64,000 bases of DNA from Dongia mobilis (GTDB taxonomy: Bacteria > Pseudomonadota > Alphaproteobacteria > Dongiales > Dongiaceae): contig NZ_CAMDRA010000002.1 in assembly GCF_945906275.1 (NCBI RefSeq), positions 1-64,000 of the forward strand, read 5' to 3'. The notes below the pieces were generated by a model, which worked only from the letters and a program-made list of their open reading frames with translations, searched no databases and was not told where the DNA came from. Below are positions 9,370-19,582 of the stretch, piece by piece; position 1 is the stretch's first letter, and every line of letters begins with the position of its first letter. Both the position numbers and the translations under genes were made by a program.

Positions 9370-9379
9370 TGTCGAATAA
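9359..9379. promoter_or_regulatory. Perfect 21-bp palindrome over the iclR start codon (candidate operator)
   Basis: Arms TTATTCGACA and TGTCGAATAA flank a single central T (10+1+10, no mismatch). The minus-strand ATG of the IclR gene (9369-9367) lies within it. It is 75 bp upstream of the divergent M24 hydrolase start. Binding here would block the IclR gene directly and could touch the promoter of the hydrolase/oxoprolinase operon. TTCG/CGAA half-sites are common in IclR operators. Confidence 0.7.
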
Positions 9380-9453
9380 ATGTCACTTCCCTCTTTGGCC
9401 GCCGGCGGTGGCGTGGTCCGGTGGGACGACCCTGTTCTTGCCGGAGTTGACCC

Positions 9454-10593
9454 ATGCCGCTCCATTTCGACCGATCCGAACTCGCTGCCCGCCGCGCCAT
9501 CCTGCGCCGCCGATTGGCCGCCGAAAATCTCGACGGCCTGCTGATCTTCCGCCAGGAAAGCATGTACTACCTCACCGGCTACGACACGTTCGGCTACGTC
9601 TTTTTTCAATGTCTCTACATCGGCGCCGACGGTGACATGTTCCTGCTCACCCGGAAGCCCGACCTGCTGCAGGCGCAGCTTACCTCCGACATCGAGGCCA
9701 TCCACATCTGGAAGGACGAAGACGGCGCCGATCCGGCCAGCGATCTGAAAAGCCTGCTGCACAAGGGCAAACATCTCGGCATCGAACTCGATGCCTACGG
9801 ACTCACCGCGCAAAACGGGTTTCGCCTGAAGGATGTGCTCGACGGTTTCTGCACGCTCACCGATGCATCGCGCCTCGTGACGGAACAACGCCTGATCAAG
9901 AGTCCGGCGGAGATCGTGTATGTTCGCCGCGCGGCCGAGCTCGCCGACGATGCGCTCGATGAAGCGCATCGCTTGACGAAACCCGGCGCCGATGAAGGCG
10001 AGATACTGGCGGCCATGCAGGGCGCCGTGTTCAAGGGTGGCGGCGATTATCCGGGCAACGAGTTCATCATCGGATCGGGACCACAGGCGCTCCTCGTGCG
10101 CTATGCCGCGGGCCGGCGCAAGCTCGACGCCCAGGACCAGCTGACCCTCGAATTCGCCGGCGTCTACCGCCATTATCATGCCTGCCTCATGCGCACGATT
10201 CTGTTGGGCGAGGTCAGCCAGCGACAGCGCGACATGCACAAGGCCGCTGTCGATGCGATGGCGGCCTGCATCGACGCCATCAAACCAGGCCGGACATTCG
10301 GCGACGTTTTCGCCGCCCATGTGATGAGTGTGGAGAAATCAGGCTTCGCCGACAGCAGGCTCAACGCTTGCGGCTACAGCCTTGGTACGACATTCTCTCC
10401 CAATTGGATGGACTGGCCGATGCTCTATGCCAACAATCCGGTGGAACTCCAACCGGGCATCGTGCTCTTCCTTCATATGATCCTGGTCGACGGCGCGCGC
10501 GGTCTAGCCATGAATCCGGGCCAGACCGTGCTGGTGACGGAAGATGGCTGCGAGGTTCTGTCGCGCCACGACCTGGATCTGGTGGTGAAATAA
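9454..10593 (+). CDS. M24-fold hydrolase of the creatinase / ectoine hydrolase (DoeA) type
   Basis: The 379-residue protein has a creatinase N-terminal domain (residues 1-135, LLIFRQESMYYLTGYDTFGY) and a pita-bread M24 domain. The metal-binding positions of true aminopeptidases are not conserved. The DxxxxxxxxDxxR strand reads LEFAGVYRHYHACLMRT, the GHGxG loop reads CGYSLGTTFSPNW, and the ExG motif reads FLHMILVDG. Creatinase and ectoine hydrolase show the same loss; they cleave C-N bonds without metal. A non-peptidase amidinohydrolase or amide hydrolase is therefore more likely than a peptidase. The gene is divergent from the IclR regulator and its TAA directly abuts the 5-oxoprolinase start. 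Confidence 0.85.
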   Translation: MPLHFDRSELAARRAILRRRLAAENLDGLLIFRQESMYYLTGYDTFGYVFFQCLYIGADGDMFLLTRKPDLLQAQLTSDIEAIHIWKDEDGADPASDLKSLLHKGKHLGIELDAYGLTAQNGFRLKDVLDGFCTLTDASRLVTEQRLIKSPAEIVYVRRAAELADDALDEAHRLTKPGADEGEILAAMQGAVFKGGGDYPGNEFIIGSGPQALLVRYAAGRRKLDAQDQLTLEFAGVYRHYHACLMRTILLGEVSQRQRDMHKAAVDAMAACIDAIKPGRTFGDVFAAHVMSVEKSGFADSRLNACGYSLGTTFSPNWMDWPMLYANNPVELQPGIVLFLHMILVDGARGLAMNPGQTVLVTEDGCEVLSRHDLDLVVK

Positions 10594-13500
10594 GTGAGTG
10601 ACGAGTGTGTGATGGGCAACTGGCAGTTCTGGATCGATCGCGGCGGCACCTTCACCGACATCGTGGCGAAGGCGCCGGATGGCAAGCTCATCACCCACAA
10701 GCTGCTCTCCGAGAATCCGGAGCGCTACCGCGACGCCGCCATGGCCGGCATTCGCGCCATATTGGGTCTTGGCGCTGACGACGCGCTCCCGGATTCAGTG
10801 AGCGCCATCAAGATGGGGACGACGGTCGCCACCAACGCCCTCCTTGAGCGCAAGGGCGAGGCGGTCGTGCTGGCGGTGACAAGGGGCTTCAGGGACGCGC
10901 TCCGCATCGCCTATCAGAACCGGCCGAAGATCTTTGCGCGCAAGATCGAGCTGCCCGAACTGCTGCACCGGGATGTGATCGAAATCGAGGAACGGGTCGA
11001 TACGCATGGTGAGGTGCTGACCCAACTCGACCTTGCCAAGGCGTGGGCCGATTTCAAGGCCGCTTATGACAAGGGCTACCGCGCCATCGCCATCCTGCTG
11101 ATGCACGGGTTTCGCTATCACGCCCATGAAGCGGCGCTGAAAGAACTGGCGCGGGAAATCGGCTTCACGCAGATATCGGTCAGTCACGAAGTCTCGCCGC
11201 TGATGAAGCTGGTGAGCCGGGGCGACACCACGGTGGTCGACGCCTATCTCTCGCCGATCCTGCGGCGCTATGTCGACCAGGTAGCGCGCGAGATCGGCAA
11301 CAAGACCACGCGCCTCATGTTCATGCAGTCGAATGGCGGCCTGACCGATGCCGGCAATTTCCAGGGAAAGGACAGCATCCTCTCCGGGCCAGCCGGCGGC
11401 ATCGTTGGCGCCGTTGAAACGGCGCGGCAGGCGGGCTTCGACAGGATCATCGGCTTCGATATGGGAGGCACATCCACCGACGTGTCGCATTACAACGGCC
11501 AGTTCGAGCGAACTTATGAGGCGCAAGTGGCCGGTGTCCGCATGCGGGCACCGATGATGCTCATTCACACGGTCGCGGCCGGCGGTGGCTCGGTCCTGCA
11601 TTTCGATGGCAGCCGCTTCCGCGTCGGCCCGGATTCCGCGGGGGCCAATCCGGGGCCGGCGAGCTATCGCCGCGACGGGCCGCTCGCCGTCACCGATTGC
11701 AATGTGATGATGGGCCGGCTCAACCCGGATTTCTTCCCGAAAGTCTTTGGCCCCGAAGGTAACCAGCCGCTCGACCGCGCCGCGGTGGTGGCGAAGTTCA
11801 CCAAGCTGGCAACAGAGATTTCCAAGGCCATCGGAAATGAACGCCGCCCTGAGGATGTCGCCGAAGGCTTCCTCGACATCGCCATCGCCAACATGGCCAA
11901 TGCGATCAAGGAAATCTCGATCCAGCGCGGCTATGACGTTTCCAAATATGCGCTCGCCTGTTTCGGCGGCGCCGGCGGACAGCATGCCTGCCGGGTCGCG
12001 GACGCGCTGGGCATGACACGCATCTTCCTGCATCCGCTGGCCGGCGTCCTCTCGGCCTATGGCATGGGCCTCGCCGACATGCGCGCCATCCGCCACAAAA
12101 CCATCGAGGCAGCCCTCGACCAGCATTTGGTGACGGCGCTGGCGGTCGAACTGGAAGCGATGGCGGAGACGGCCCGCAGCGATATCGCGGCGCAAGGCAT
12201 CGACGCAGGCAACATTCACACGCTCCTGCAGGTGCATCTCAAATACGCCGGGACCGACGCCTCGCTCATCACCAATTTCGGCACGGCGGCGGAGATCCAG
12301 GCGGGCTTCGAAGAATCACACCGCCAACGCTACGGATTCATCGTCCCGCACAAGACGTTGATCGTGGATTCGATCTCGGTCGAGGCCATCGGCAAGACGG
12401 AGCAGGTCGAAGATGCACTTGTCCCCGCCGGTACGAAGGATGCAGTGCCGCTGGCCAATGTCCCTTTCTGGGCGCAGGGCGAGTCGCTCACCGCACCGGT
12501 CTATGACCGAGCCAACCTTCGTCCCGGCCAGCGGATCGATGGGCCAGCCATTGTCCTGGAACCGATCTCGACCAATGTGGTGGAACCGGGCTGGCGCGCG
12601 GTGCTCAATGATCGCGGCCATCTCGTCATGGAGCGCTATATTGTCGCCGTCCGCACACATGCCATCGGCACCTCGGTCGATCCGGTGATGCTGGAGATCT
12701 TCAACAATCTGTTCATGTCGATCGCCGAGCAGATGGGCTCGACCCTGGAGAAGACCAGCCATTCGGTGAACATCAAGGAACGGCTCGACTTCTCCTGCGC
12801 TTTGTTCGATGGCCAGGGTCACCTCATCGCCAATGCGCCGCACATGCCGGTGCATCTGGGTTCGATGGGCGAGAGTGTCGAAAGCGTCATCCGCGCGCAT
12901 CAGACGCCCACCGGCACGGACATGCGACCCGGCGATGTCTATGTGCTGAATGCGCCCTATAATGGCGGCACGCATCTCCCGGACATTACGGTAGTGACGC
13001 CCGTGTTCGACGCGGCGGGAAAGGGCATCATCTTCTACGTGGCGAGCCGTGGCCATCATGCCGATATCGGCGGACTGACGCCGGGCTCAATGCCGCCTTA
13101 TAGCCGCACGGTCGAGGAGGAAGGTGTTCTCATCGACAATGTAAAGCTGGTCGATCGCGGCATCGTGCTTGAGGCAGAGATGCGTCAACTGCTCGGCTCC
13201 GGCAAATATCCGGCACGCAACATCGACCAGAACATCGCCGACCTCGGCGCGCAAGTGGCCGCCAATGAAAAGGGCGTCCAGGAACTCCACCGCATGGTCG
13301 GCCAGTTCAGCCTGCACGTGGTCCAGGCCTATATGGGCCATGTGAAGGACAATGCCGCCGAGCAGGTGCGCCGTGTGCTCGACCGCCTGACCGATGGCCG
13401 CTTCGCCTATGCCATGGACGATGGCGCGGTGATCAAGGTTTTTGTCACCGTCGATCACAAAGCGCGGCGCGCGAAGATCGACTTCACCGGCACCTCTCCG

Positions 13501-14220
13501 CAGCTCGGCACGAATTTCAACGCGCCGTCTGCGGTGGCGAAGGCGGCCGTGCTCTATGTCTTCCGCACCCTCATCGACGATGACATTCCGATGAACCAGG
13601 GTTGCCTGGAACCGCTCGACATCATCATCCCCGATGGCTCGATGCTGAAGCCAGAATATCCGGCAGCCGTGGTGGCCGGCAATGTCGAGACCTCGCAATG
13701 CATCACCGATGCGCTCTACGGTGCCATGGGGGTGATGGCGGCAGCACAAGGCACCATGAACAACTTCACCTTCGGCAATGACCGGCATCAATATTACGAG
13801 ACGATCGCCGGTGGGTCCGGCGCCGGCCCAGATTTCGACGGGACGGACGCCGTCCAGACCCATATGACCAATTCGCGCCTCACCGACCCCGAAGTGCTGG
13901 AATTCCGCTTCCCGGTTCTGCTGGAAGATTTCCATATCCGCAAAGGAAGCGGCGGCAAGGGCCAGCACCGCGGCGGCGATGGTGTCGTGCGCCGGGTGCG
14001 CTTCCTGGAACAGATGACCGCCGGCACATTGTCCGGCCACCGCGTGATCCCACCCTATGGCCTGAAGGGCGGCGGTGAGGGTCAGTTGGGGCGAAATTCC
14101 GTTATCCGGAAGGACGGGCGGGTGGAGGTGCTGAAGGGCACCGATGGCGCCGAAATGTCGCCGGGCGACGTATTTCTTGTCGAGACCCCGGGCGGTGGGG
14201 GGTATGGTAAGCTTACGTGA
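10594..14220 (+). CDS. oplAH: 5-oxoprolinase / hydantoinase, fused HyuA-HyuB (ATP-dependent)
   Basis: The 1208-residue length matches fused 5-oxoprolinases. Residues 1-690 form the HyuA half, with the ASKHA-type phosphate loops [13 protein letters not shown] and [15 protein letters not shown] and the SNGGL / SGPAGG segments. Residues about 700-1208 form the HyuB half ([40 protein letters not shown], ending [12 protein letters not shown]). The enzyme hydrolyses 5-oxo-L-proline (or a hydantoin) to the open amino acid with ATP in the cytoplasm. The frame opens at GTG 10594 right after the previous stop. An ATG at 10612 ([12 protein letters not shown]) fits homologues better and may be the true start. 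Coupling to a creatinase-like hydrolase suggests one pathway for cyclic-amide or amidino nitrogen compounds. Confidence 0.93.
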   Translation: MSDECVMGNWQFWIDRGGTFTDIVAKAPDGKLITHKLLSENPERYRDAAMAGIRAILGLGADDALPDSVSAIKMGTTVATNALLERKGEAVVLAVTRGFRDALRIAYQNRPKIFARKIELPELLHRDVIEIEERVDTHGEVLTQLDLAKAWADFKAAYDKGYRAIAILLMHGFRYHAHEAALKELAREIGFTQISVSHEVSPLMKLVSRGDTTVVDAYLSPILRRYVDQVAREIGNKTTRLMFMQSNGGLTDAGNFQGKDSILSGPAGGIVGAVETARQAGFDRIIGFDMGGTSTDVSHYNGQFERTYEAQVAGVRMRAPMMLIHTVAAGGGSVLHFDGSRFRVGPDSAGANPGPASYRRDGPLAVTDCNVMMGRLNPDFFPKVFGPEGNQPLDRAAVVAKFTKLATEISKAIGNERRPEDVAEGFLDIAIANMANAIKEISIQRGYDVSKYALACFGGAGGQHACRVADALGMTRIFLHPLAGVLSAYGMGLADMRAIRHKTIEAALDQHLVTALAVELEAMAETARSDIAAQGIDAGNIHTLLQVHLKYAGTDASLITNFGTAAEIQAGFEESHRQRYGFIVPHKTLIVDSISVEAIGKTEQVEDALVPAGTKDAVPLANVPFWAQGESLTAPVYDRANLRPGQRIDGPAIVLEPISTNVVEPGWRAVLNDRGHLVMERYIVAVRTHAIGTSVDPVMLEIFNNLFMSIAEQMGSTLEKTSHSVNIKERLDFSCALFDGQGHLIANAPHMPVHLGSMGESVESVIRAHQTPTGTDMRPGDVYVLNAPYNGGTHLPDITVVTPVFDAAGKGIIFYVASRGHHADIGGLTPGSMPPYSRTVEEEGVLIDNVKLVDRGIVLEAEMRQLLGSGKYPARNIDQNIADLGAQVAANEKGVQELHRMVGQFSLHVVQAYMGHVKDNAAEQVRRVLDRLTDGRFAYAMDDGAVIKVFVTVDHKARRAKIDFTGTSPQLGTNFNAPSAVAKAAVLYVFRTLIDDDIPMNQGCLEPLDIIIPDGSMLKPEYPAAVVAGNVETSQCITDALYGAMGVMAAAQGTMNNFTFGNDRHQYYETIAGGSGAGPDFDGTDAVQTHMTNSRLTDPEVLEFRFPVLLEDFHIRKGSGGKGQHRGGDGVVRRVRFLEQMTAGTLSGHRVIPPYGLKGGGEGQLGRNSVIRKDGRVEVLKGTDGAEMSPGDVFLVETPGGGGYGKLT

Positions 14221-14244
14221 GCTAATCGCCAAAGGATAACCGCC

Positions 14245-15651
14245 ATGACCGCCGCCCCCTTGCGCAAGCAGCGCAACCTCAACGTCCCCGATCTCGTCCT
14301 CGCGTTGCAGCGCGTGCTGCAGCCGGACCAGGTCAGCACCAATGCCGGCATTCGCGAACGCCATGGCCATGACGAATCCTATCACGAAGCCCACGCCCCC
14401 GACGTCGTGGTGTTCCCGCAGACGACCGAGGAAGTCGCCGCCATCGCCAGGATTTCGGCCGAATATGGCGCGCCGATGATTCCGTTCGGCGTCGGCACCG
14501 GACTCGAAGGCCATGTGGCAGCGATCGAGGGCGGCATCTGCATCGACATGGGCCGCATGAACAAGGTGCTGGAGGTCAATGCCGACGATCTCGACGTGAA
14601 GGTGCAGGCCGGTGTCACACGGAAGGCCCTCAACGCCTATATCAAGGACCAGGGCCTGTTCTTCCCGATCGATCCGGGTGCGGACGCCACCATCGGCGGC
14701 ATGACGGCGACGCGCGCCTCAGGCACCAATGCTGTTCGCTACGGCACCATGCGCGAGAACGTTCTGGGCCTCACCGTGGTGATGGCCGATGGTCGCATCA
14801 TCCAGACCGGCGGCCGGTCGCGGAAGTCAGCGGCTGGCTATGACCTCACCCGGCTGTTCGTCGGATCGGAAGGCACGCTCGGCATCATCACCGAAATCCG
14901 CCTGCGCCTCTATGGTGTGCCGGAAGCGATGGCGTCCGCGGTGGCTAACTTCCCCGATATCGGGTCGGCGGTGAACACGGTCATCCGCATCATCCAGAGC
15001 GGCATCCCGGTGGCGCGCATCGAGCTCATCGACGAGGTGCAGATCGACGCCATCAACAAATACTCGAAGCTGAGCTTCCCGGTCCGCCCGACTTTATTCT
15101 TCGAATTCCACGGCACCGAGGCCGGTGTCGCCGAACAGTCGGAGATGGCCAAGGAGATCGGCGCCGATTACGGCATGAGCGATTTCGCCTGGACCCTGAA
15201 GGCCGAGGAACGCAGCAAGATGTGGCAGGCGCGCCACGACGCCTTCTATGCCGGCCTTGCCTTGCGCCCTGGCGCCAAGGGCTGGCCGACCGATGTCTGC
15301 GTGCCCATTTCGCGCCTCGCCGATTGCATATTGGAGACCAAGGCGGATGTGGCGGCCTCCGGTCTGCTCACACCTCTGGTCGGCCATGTCGGCGATGGCA
15401 ATTTCCACCTCTGCATCATCCTCGATCCGGAAGACAAGGAAGAGGCCGCGCGTGCCCAAGCCTTGACAGATCGCCTCGCCCACCGGGCGATTGCCATGGG
15501 CGGCACCTGCACCGGCGAACACGGTATCGGCTTCGGCAAGATCGCGTTCCTGGAGGCCGAGCACGGCTCGGCGGTCGCGGTGATGCGGCAACTCAAGACC
15601 ACGCTCGATCCCGACAATCGGATGAACCCGGGGAAAATATTCCGGGCGTAA
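14245..15651 (+). CDS. FAD-binding oxidoreductase, D-lactate dehydrogenase (cytochrome)/GlcD type
   Basis: The 468-residue protein contains the PCMH-type FAD domain (VVVFPQTTEEVAAIARISAE, PFGVGTGLEGH, GADATIGGMTATRASGTNAV). The C-terminal FAD-oxidase domain has HVGDGNFHLCIIL and the metal/substrate histidines in CTGEHGIGFGK, ending NRMNPGKIF. It oxidises a 2-hydroxy acid such as D-lactate or D-2-hydroxyglutarate and passes electrons to quinone or cytochrome. AAAGGA lies about 9 nt upstream of the ATG. It starts 24 bp after the 5-oxoprolinase and probably belongs to the same IclR-controlled operon, where it could oxidise a hydroxy-acid product. Confidence 0.9.
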   Translation: MTAAPLRKQRNLNVPDLVLALQRVLQPDQVSTNAGIRERHGHDESYHEAHAPDVVVFPQTTEEVAAIARISAEYGAPMIPFGVGTGLEGHVAAIEGGICIDMGRMNKVLEVNADDLDVKVQAGVTRKALNAYIKDQGLFFPIDPGADATIGGMTATRASGTNAVRYGTMRENVLGLTVVMADGRIIQTGGRSRKSAAGYDLTRLFVGSEGTLGIITEIRLRLYGVPEAMASAVANFPDIGSAVNTVIRIIQSGIPVARIELIDEVQIDAINKYSKLSFPVRPTLFFEFHGTEAGVAEQSEMAKEIGADYGMSDFAWTLKAEERSKMWQARHDAFYAGLALRPGAKGWPTDVCVPISRLADCILETKADVAASGLLTPLVGHVGDGNFHLCIILDPEDKEEAARAQALTDRLAHRAIAMGGTCTGEHGIGFGKIAFLEAEHGSAVAVMRQLKTTLDPDNRMNPGKIFRA

Positions 15652-15779
15652 GCCTGGTTGCGCTTTCCCAACGCGTTAAGCAGATGGGCGGGTGCTTACA
15701 TCGCGCCCGCGCAGGCTTGGACATATGGGCCGCATCGACGCTAGTCTCACCTGCGATCCTTTGGTGATCGGGTGACCTG

Positions 15780-16532
15780 ATGCTTGATCAAGAAAATTGG
15801 AACGGCGGTGGCCAGTTCTATGTCGCGCGACCGGCGCGACCGTTGATGACCCGACGACGTTTCGTGACGGCGTCGGCAGGGATTCTGTGCCTCACCAGTA
15901 TAGGTGGCCGGGGTCTCGTCAATAGGGCGCTGGCGGATAGCCTGCCTGGCGCCGATACGCTGGCCGCCGGTTTGCGTTTCCGCATCCGGTGGAAAGGCGA
16001 TGAGATCGGCTATCACCGCATATCGTTGAAGGCCGCCGGCGACCAACTTACGATCACCACCAGCATCAGGATGAAGGTCAAGATGGCCTTCGTCACCGCC
16101 TTCCGCTACGAGCATGATTGCACGGAGGCCTGGGCCGGCGGACGATTGACGAGCCTTGACTCGCGGATGGACAAGAACGGCGACAAGCTCAAGGTGACGG
16201 GCAAAGCGACGACGGATGGATTCGACATGGACGGACCGTCCGGACCTTTCACTGCGCCCGTCGATGCGTTGACGACCAATTCCCTCTGGTCCCCGGCTTT
16301 CGTCACCCAGACCGATCTGATCGATGCGCAGAATGGCGGCATGATCGGCCTGGTGTCGAAGGATCTCGGCAAGAGCGATGCAAAGGTCGCGGCGGCGCGT
16401 CAGCCGACCGAGGGCTTTGATCTGGTGACGCCCTATCTCAGCGGGCGGGTCTGGTACGATGCGGATGCGCGCTGGGTCAAGGGCGAGTTTGAGCGCGAAG
16501 GGGAGCGGATCAGCTATGATCTCGAGACGTAG
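15780..16532 (+). CDS. Exported DUF6134-like protein
   Basis: The 250-residue protein has a Tat-like signal, TRRRFVTASAGILCLTSI, beginning at Met 23, and cleavage is plausible near NRALA. The mature part is a beta-rich single domain with the segments RIRWKGDEIGYHRIS, TTSIRMKVKMAFVTAFRYEH and RVWYDADARWVKGEFEREGE. This pattern matches DUF6134 proteins of unknown function. The ATG at 15846 would place the signal at the very N-terminus, but it lacks a Shine-Dalgarno, whereas 15780 has a weak GGTGA. The true start is unresolved. It overlaps the downstream TAXI gene by 17 bp, so they are co-translated. Confidence 0.75.
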   Translation: MLDQENWNGGGQFYVARPARPLMTRRRFVTASAGILCLTSIGGRGLVNRALADSLPGADTLAAGLRFRIRWKGDEIGYHRISLKAAGDQLTITTSIRMKVKMAFVTAFRYEHDCTEAWAGGRLTSLDSRMDKNGDKLKVTGKATTDGFDMDGPSGPFTAPVDALTTNSLWSPAFVTQTDLIDAQNGGMIGLVSKDLGKSDAKVAAARQPTEGFDLVTPYLSGRVWYDADARWVKGEFEREGERISYDLET

Positions 16533-17499
16533 GGCGCTGGGCCTGGTCGCTGCACCATTTCTGCTGCGTGCCGGCGGGACGGCACGGGCGGATGATGGCA
16601 ATACCATCACGATTGCAACCGGTCCCTATGGCGGCATCTACTATCCGCTCGGCAATTCGATCTGCCGCCTGTTCAATCTGGCGGCGACGGAAAGTGGTCC
16701 GGTCTGCGTGGCAAGCGATTCCAAGGGCTCGGTCGAGAATATCCGCGCGCTGCGCGCTGGCACGGTCCAATTCGCGCTGGCACAATCGGATATCGTCACG
16801 CATGCCCTGACTGGAAAAGGCGATTTTGCCGGTGATGCGCCTGCCGACGATCTGCGGGCCCTGCTGCTGGGACATGCCGAGACGTTCACCTTGCTGACGC
16901 GTCCCGGCTCGGCCATTGACGACGTCACCGATCTTCCCTGGCACCGCCTGGCCACGGGTCCGATGGGGTCAGGCCAGAAGGTGACGGCGGCCATCATGCT
17001 CAATGCCTTTGGCCGGCAGGATGCCGATTTCGGCGGCTTGCCGGCCATGACCCGCGACGAGGAGGTGGCCGCCTTGTGTGACGGCAAGGCCGATGCTGTG
17101 ACACTCTATTTCGGCCACCCCAACGGCTATGTGCAGGAAGCGATCGAGCGATGCAATGCGCATATCGTGCCCGTGACGGGAAGGCAGATCGACGAGATCG
17201 TCGCAGCGCACGCCGAATACTTCAGCACCACCATTCCTGGCGGCATCTATGAAAATCACCCTGACCCTATACCGACATTCGGCAGCCAATCGGTGCTGGT
17301 CACCAGCATCAGCGCCGACGATGAAATGGTGAACGCCCTGCTCGCGGCCGTCTTCGACAATGTCGATATCCTGAAGCGGCTGCATCCCGCCTTTGCCGGA
17401 TTCACGCCAGAGACAATGGTGCCGAGCGAATCCTGGGCGAGGCTCCATCCCGCCGCCCAGGCCTTCTTTACCAAGCGGAAGCTGCTGATCGGGCCTTGA
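16516..17499 (+). CDS. TAXI-family TRAP transporter solute-binding subunit
   Basis: The 327-residue protein starts MISRRRALGLVAAPFLLRAG, a Tat-type signal. The TAXI receptor fold follows (ITIATGPYGGIYYPLGNSIC, NIRALRAGTVQFALAQSDIV, PGSAIDDVTDLPWHRLATGP, and a C-terminal HPAAQAFFTKR). It should bind a small carboxylate or amino acid in the periplasm for a 4TM-12TM TRAP permease, but none lies in this window. ATG 16516 is preferred over the ORF-track 16459 because the signal begins there and GGGAG precedes it. The start overlaps the DUF6134 gene, so the two exported proteins probably act together. Confidence 0.88.
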   Translation: MISRRRALGLVAAPFLLRAGGTARADDGNTITIATGPYGGIYYPLGNSICRLFNLAATESGPVCVASDSKGSVENIRALRAGTVQFALAQSDIVTHALTGKGDFAGDAPADDLRALLLGHAETFTLLTRPGSAIDDVTDLPWHRLATGPMGSGQKVTAAIMLNAFGRQDADFGGLPAMTRDEEVAALCDGKADAVTLYFGHPNGYVQEAIERCNAHIVPVTGRQIDEIVAAHAEYFSTTIPGGIYENHPDPIPTFGSQSVLVTSISADDEMVNALLAAVFDNVDILKRLHPAFAGFTPETMVPSESWARLHPAAQAFFTKRKLLIGP

Positions 17500-17526
17500 G
17501 TCGCGGCTCGAATTGAAGGTCGCGCG

Positions 17527-19578
17527 TCAGATTCCCCGCGTCGCCTGCTGCAGCCACGCAAGATCATCACCCGAAAGCTGCGGCGCCAGCGCTTCACGCA
17601 CCCGCGCATGATAGGCATTCAGCCAGGCTGTCTCGTCGGCGGTGAGCAGCGATTTCTCGATCGCATTCAAATCGATCGGCGCCAGGGTCAGCGTCTCGAA
17701 TTCGAGCCAGCTGGGATAGGATTTGCTTTCCTGGACCACGACGAGATTCTCGATGCGGATGCCGAATTCGCCTTCCTTGTAGTAGCCGGGCTCGTTCGAG
17801 ATGATCATGCCGGGTTCAAGTGCCACGCGGTTCGGTACTTTCGAAATGCGTTGCGGGCCTTCATGGACCGAGAGATATGAGCCGACGCCGTGGCCGGTGC
17901 CGTGATCGTAATCGAGGCCCACTTCCCATAAGGGACGACGCGCCAACGCGTCCAAGGCCGAGCCGGTCGTGCCGCGCGGGAAGCGCGCGGTGCCAAGCGC
18001 GATATGGCCCTTCAGCACCCGGGTGAAGCAATCCTTCATCTCCTGCGTGGGCGTGCCCACCGCGACCGTGCGCGTGATGTCGGTCGTCCCGTCGAGATAC
18101 TGTCCGCCGGAATCGATGAGGTAGAGCGAGTTCAGCGGAATCTCGCGCTGCGTGTCCGGCATCGCATGATAGTGGCAGATGGCGCCGTTGGGTCCAGCGG
18201 CCGAGATGGAATCAAAGGAGAGGTTGCGGAAATAATCATTGGGGTGGCGGAAACTCGCCAGCTTGTCCGACGCCTCGATCTCCTTGAGGCCTCCTTTGGG
18301 GGCAGCCTTGCTCAGCCAGGCGAGATAGCGCGCGACAGCCGCGCCATCACGCGTATGGGCGTTGCGCGAACCCTGTACCTCGACCGCGTTCTTCGCGGCC
18401 TTGGGCAGCGCGCAGATGCATTCGGCAACGGTTACGCGCGCGCCCGACTTGGCGAGCTTGTCATGGACCCATTCCGAGGCGGTTGCCGCGTCGATCGCAA
18501 CGACGTCCTTGGCCGCCCCCAGTGTGGTGAGGCCGTCGGCGAATGAGTCCGGTGATGCCACCGCGACCTCGTTGCCGAGATGGGCAAGAGTCTGCGGCGT
18601 CAACTTGCGGCGGTCCATGAAGAGATCGACGCGGGCATCGTCATGGAGAATGGCAAAGCCGAGGGCAAACGGCGTCCGCGGTACATCGGCGCCGCGGATG
18701 TTGAGGAGCCAGCACAGGGAATCGGGGCCAGAGATGATTGCAGCCGCCTTGCCCTCGGCCTTCAGCTTGGCTGCGAGCGTCCGGCGCTTCTCGGCGGTGC
18801 CTTGGCCCGCGAATTTGAGGTCATGGGGCAAGACGGGCGAAATCGGGTCGGCGGGACGGCCGGCCCAGATCTCATCCACGGGGTTGCTGTCGACCGCCAC
18901 CAGTTCGGCGCCGACCTTGTTGGCGGCAGCGCGGAAACGCTGGGCCTGGTCCGGTGTGAAGAGTTTGGGATCGAAACCGATCTTGTCGCCCTTCTTACCT
19001 TCAGCAGCGATATAGGCATCCGCCGGCTCGGTCACGAGGTGGCGATATGTATAGAGCGACGGATCGACCTGCTCCTTCACCTGGATGGTGTAGCGGCCGT
19101 CGACAAAGATCGCCGCCTTGTCGGCGAGGACCACCGCCATCCCGGCCGATCCGGTAAAGCCGCTCACATAGTTGAGGCGCTCGGCGTTCTTGGGAACATA
19201 TTCTCCCTGATGGTCGTCGGCCCGGCCGATGATGAAGCCGGCGAGGCCTCGCCTGCCGAGTGCCGCCCTGAGCAAAGCAAGGCGCGCGGCGATCGGCGGT
19301 GTTTGTACCTGCGCCTCGTGGGATTCGCGGTCGCGGCGGAAGGCCTGCAACTGTGCCACCAGGGCCGGGCTCGGATTTTCGGCCACCAGATCGATCCAGT
19401 CGTCCGGCCGTTCGCCCGCGGGCGCGGCGCCGATCCCCGGCAGAAGTTCAGTAAGAGTGTTAATATTCACATGGGATTGGTGTCTTTTAAGCAGTCCAGA
19501 GAGGGCCTCATCCCCTTGATAGGTCTCGCGGCAGGCAGAATCAGGCGACGTCACCATCTCAATCTCCAAATTAACCAT
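17527..19578 (-). CDS. pepP: Aminopeptidase P family metallopeptidase (M24B)
   Basis: The product has 683 residues, including an N-terminal extension of roughly 100 residues before the normal creatinase-like domain (IIGRADDHQGEYVPKNAERL). The C-terminal M24 domain retains the metal-binding set: LIDSGGQYLDGTTDITRT (two Asp), HGTGHGVGSYLSVHEGP (His), SNEPGYY (Glu) and GIRIENLV (Glu), within about residues 500-625. It removes an N-terminal residue ahead of proline in the cytoplasm. Unlike the M24 protein at 9454 it is a true metal enzyme. The start is uncertain because the extension may be partly untranslated. It converges on the TAXI gene and is divergent from the triple-DUF1127 gene. Confidence 0.9.
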   Translation of the reverse strand: MVNLEIEMVTSPDSACRETYQGDEALSGLLKRHQSHVNINTLTELLPGIGAAPAGERPDDWIDLVAENPSPALVAQLQAFRRDRESHEAQVQTPPIAARLALLRAALGRRGLAGFIIGRADDHQGEYVPKNAERLNYVSGFTGSAGMAVVLADKAAIFVDGRYTIQVKEQVDPSLYTYRHLVTEPADAYIAAEGKKGDKIGFDPKLFTPDQAQRFRAAANKVGAELVAVDSNPVDEIWAGRPADPISPVLPHDLKFAGQGTAEKRRTLAAKLKAEGKAAAIISGPDSLCWLLNIRGADVPRTPFALGFAILHDDARVDLFMDRRKLTPQTLAHLGNEVAVASPDSFADGLTTLGAAKDVVAIDAATASEWVHDKLAKSGARVTVAECICALPKAAKNAVEVQGSRNAHTRDGAAVARYLAWLSKAAPKGGLKEIEASDKLASFRHPNDYFRNLSFDSISAAGPNGAICHYHAMPDTQREIPLNSLYLIDSGGQYLDGTTDITRTVAVGTPTQEMKDCFTRVLKGHIALGTARFPRGTTGSALDALARRPLWEVGLDYDHGTGHGVGSYLSVHEGPQRISKVPNRVALEPGMIISNEPGYYKEGEFGIRIENLVVVQESKSYPSWLEFETLTLAPIDLNAIEKSLLTADETAWLNAYHARVREALAPQLSGDDLAWLQQATRGI

Positions 19579-19582
19579 AAAA

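Noticed and set aside
9370-10320. N-terminal 317 residues of the 575-residue IclR-strand ORF
   Set aside because: Antisense to the M24 hydrolase; the true IclR start is at 9369.
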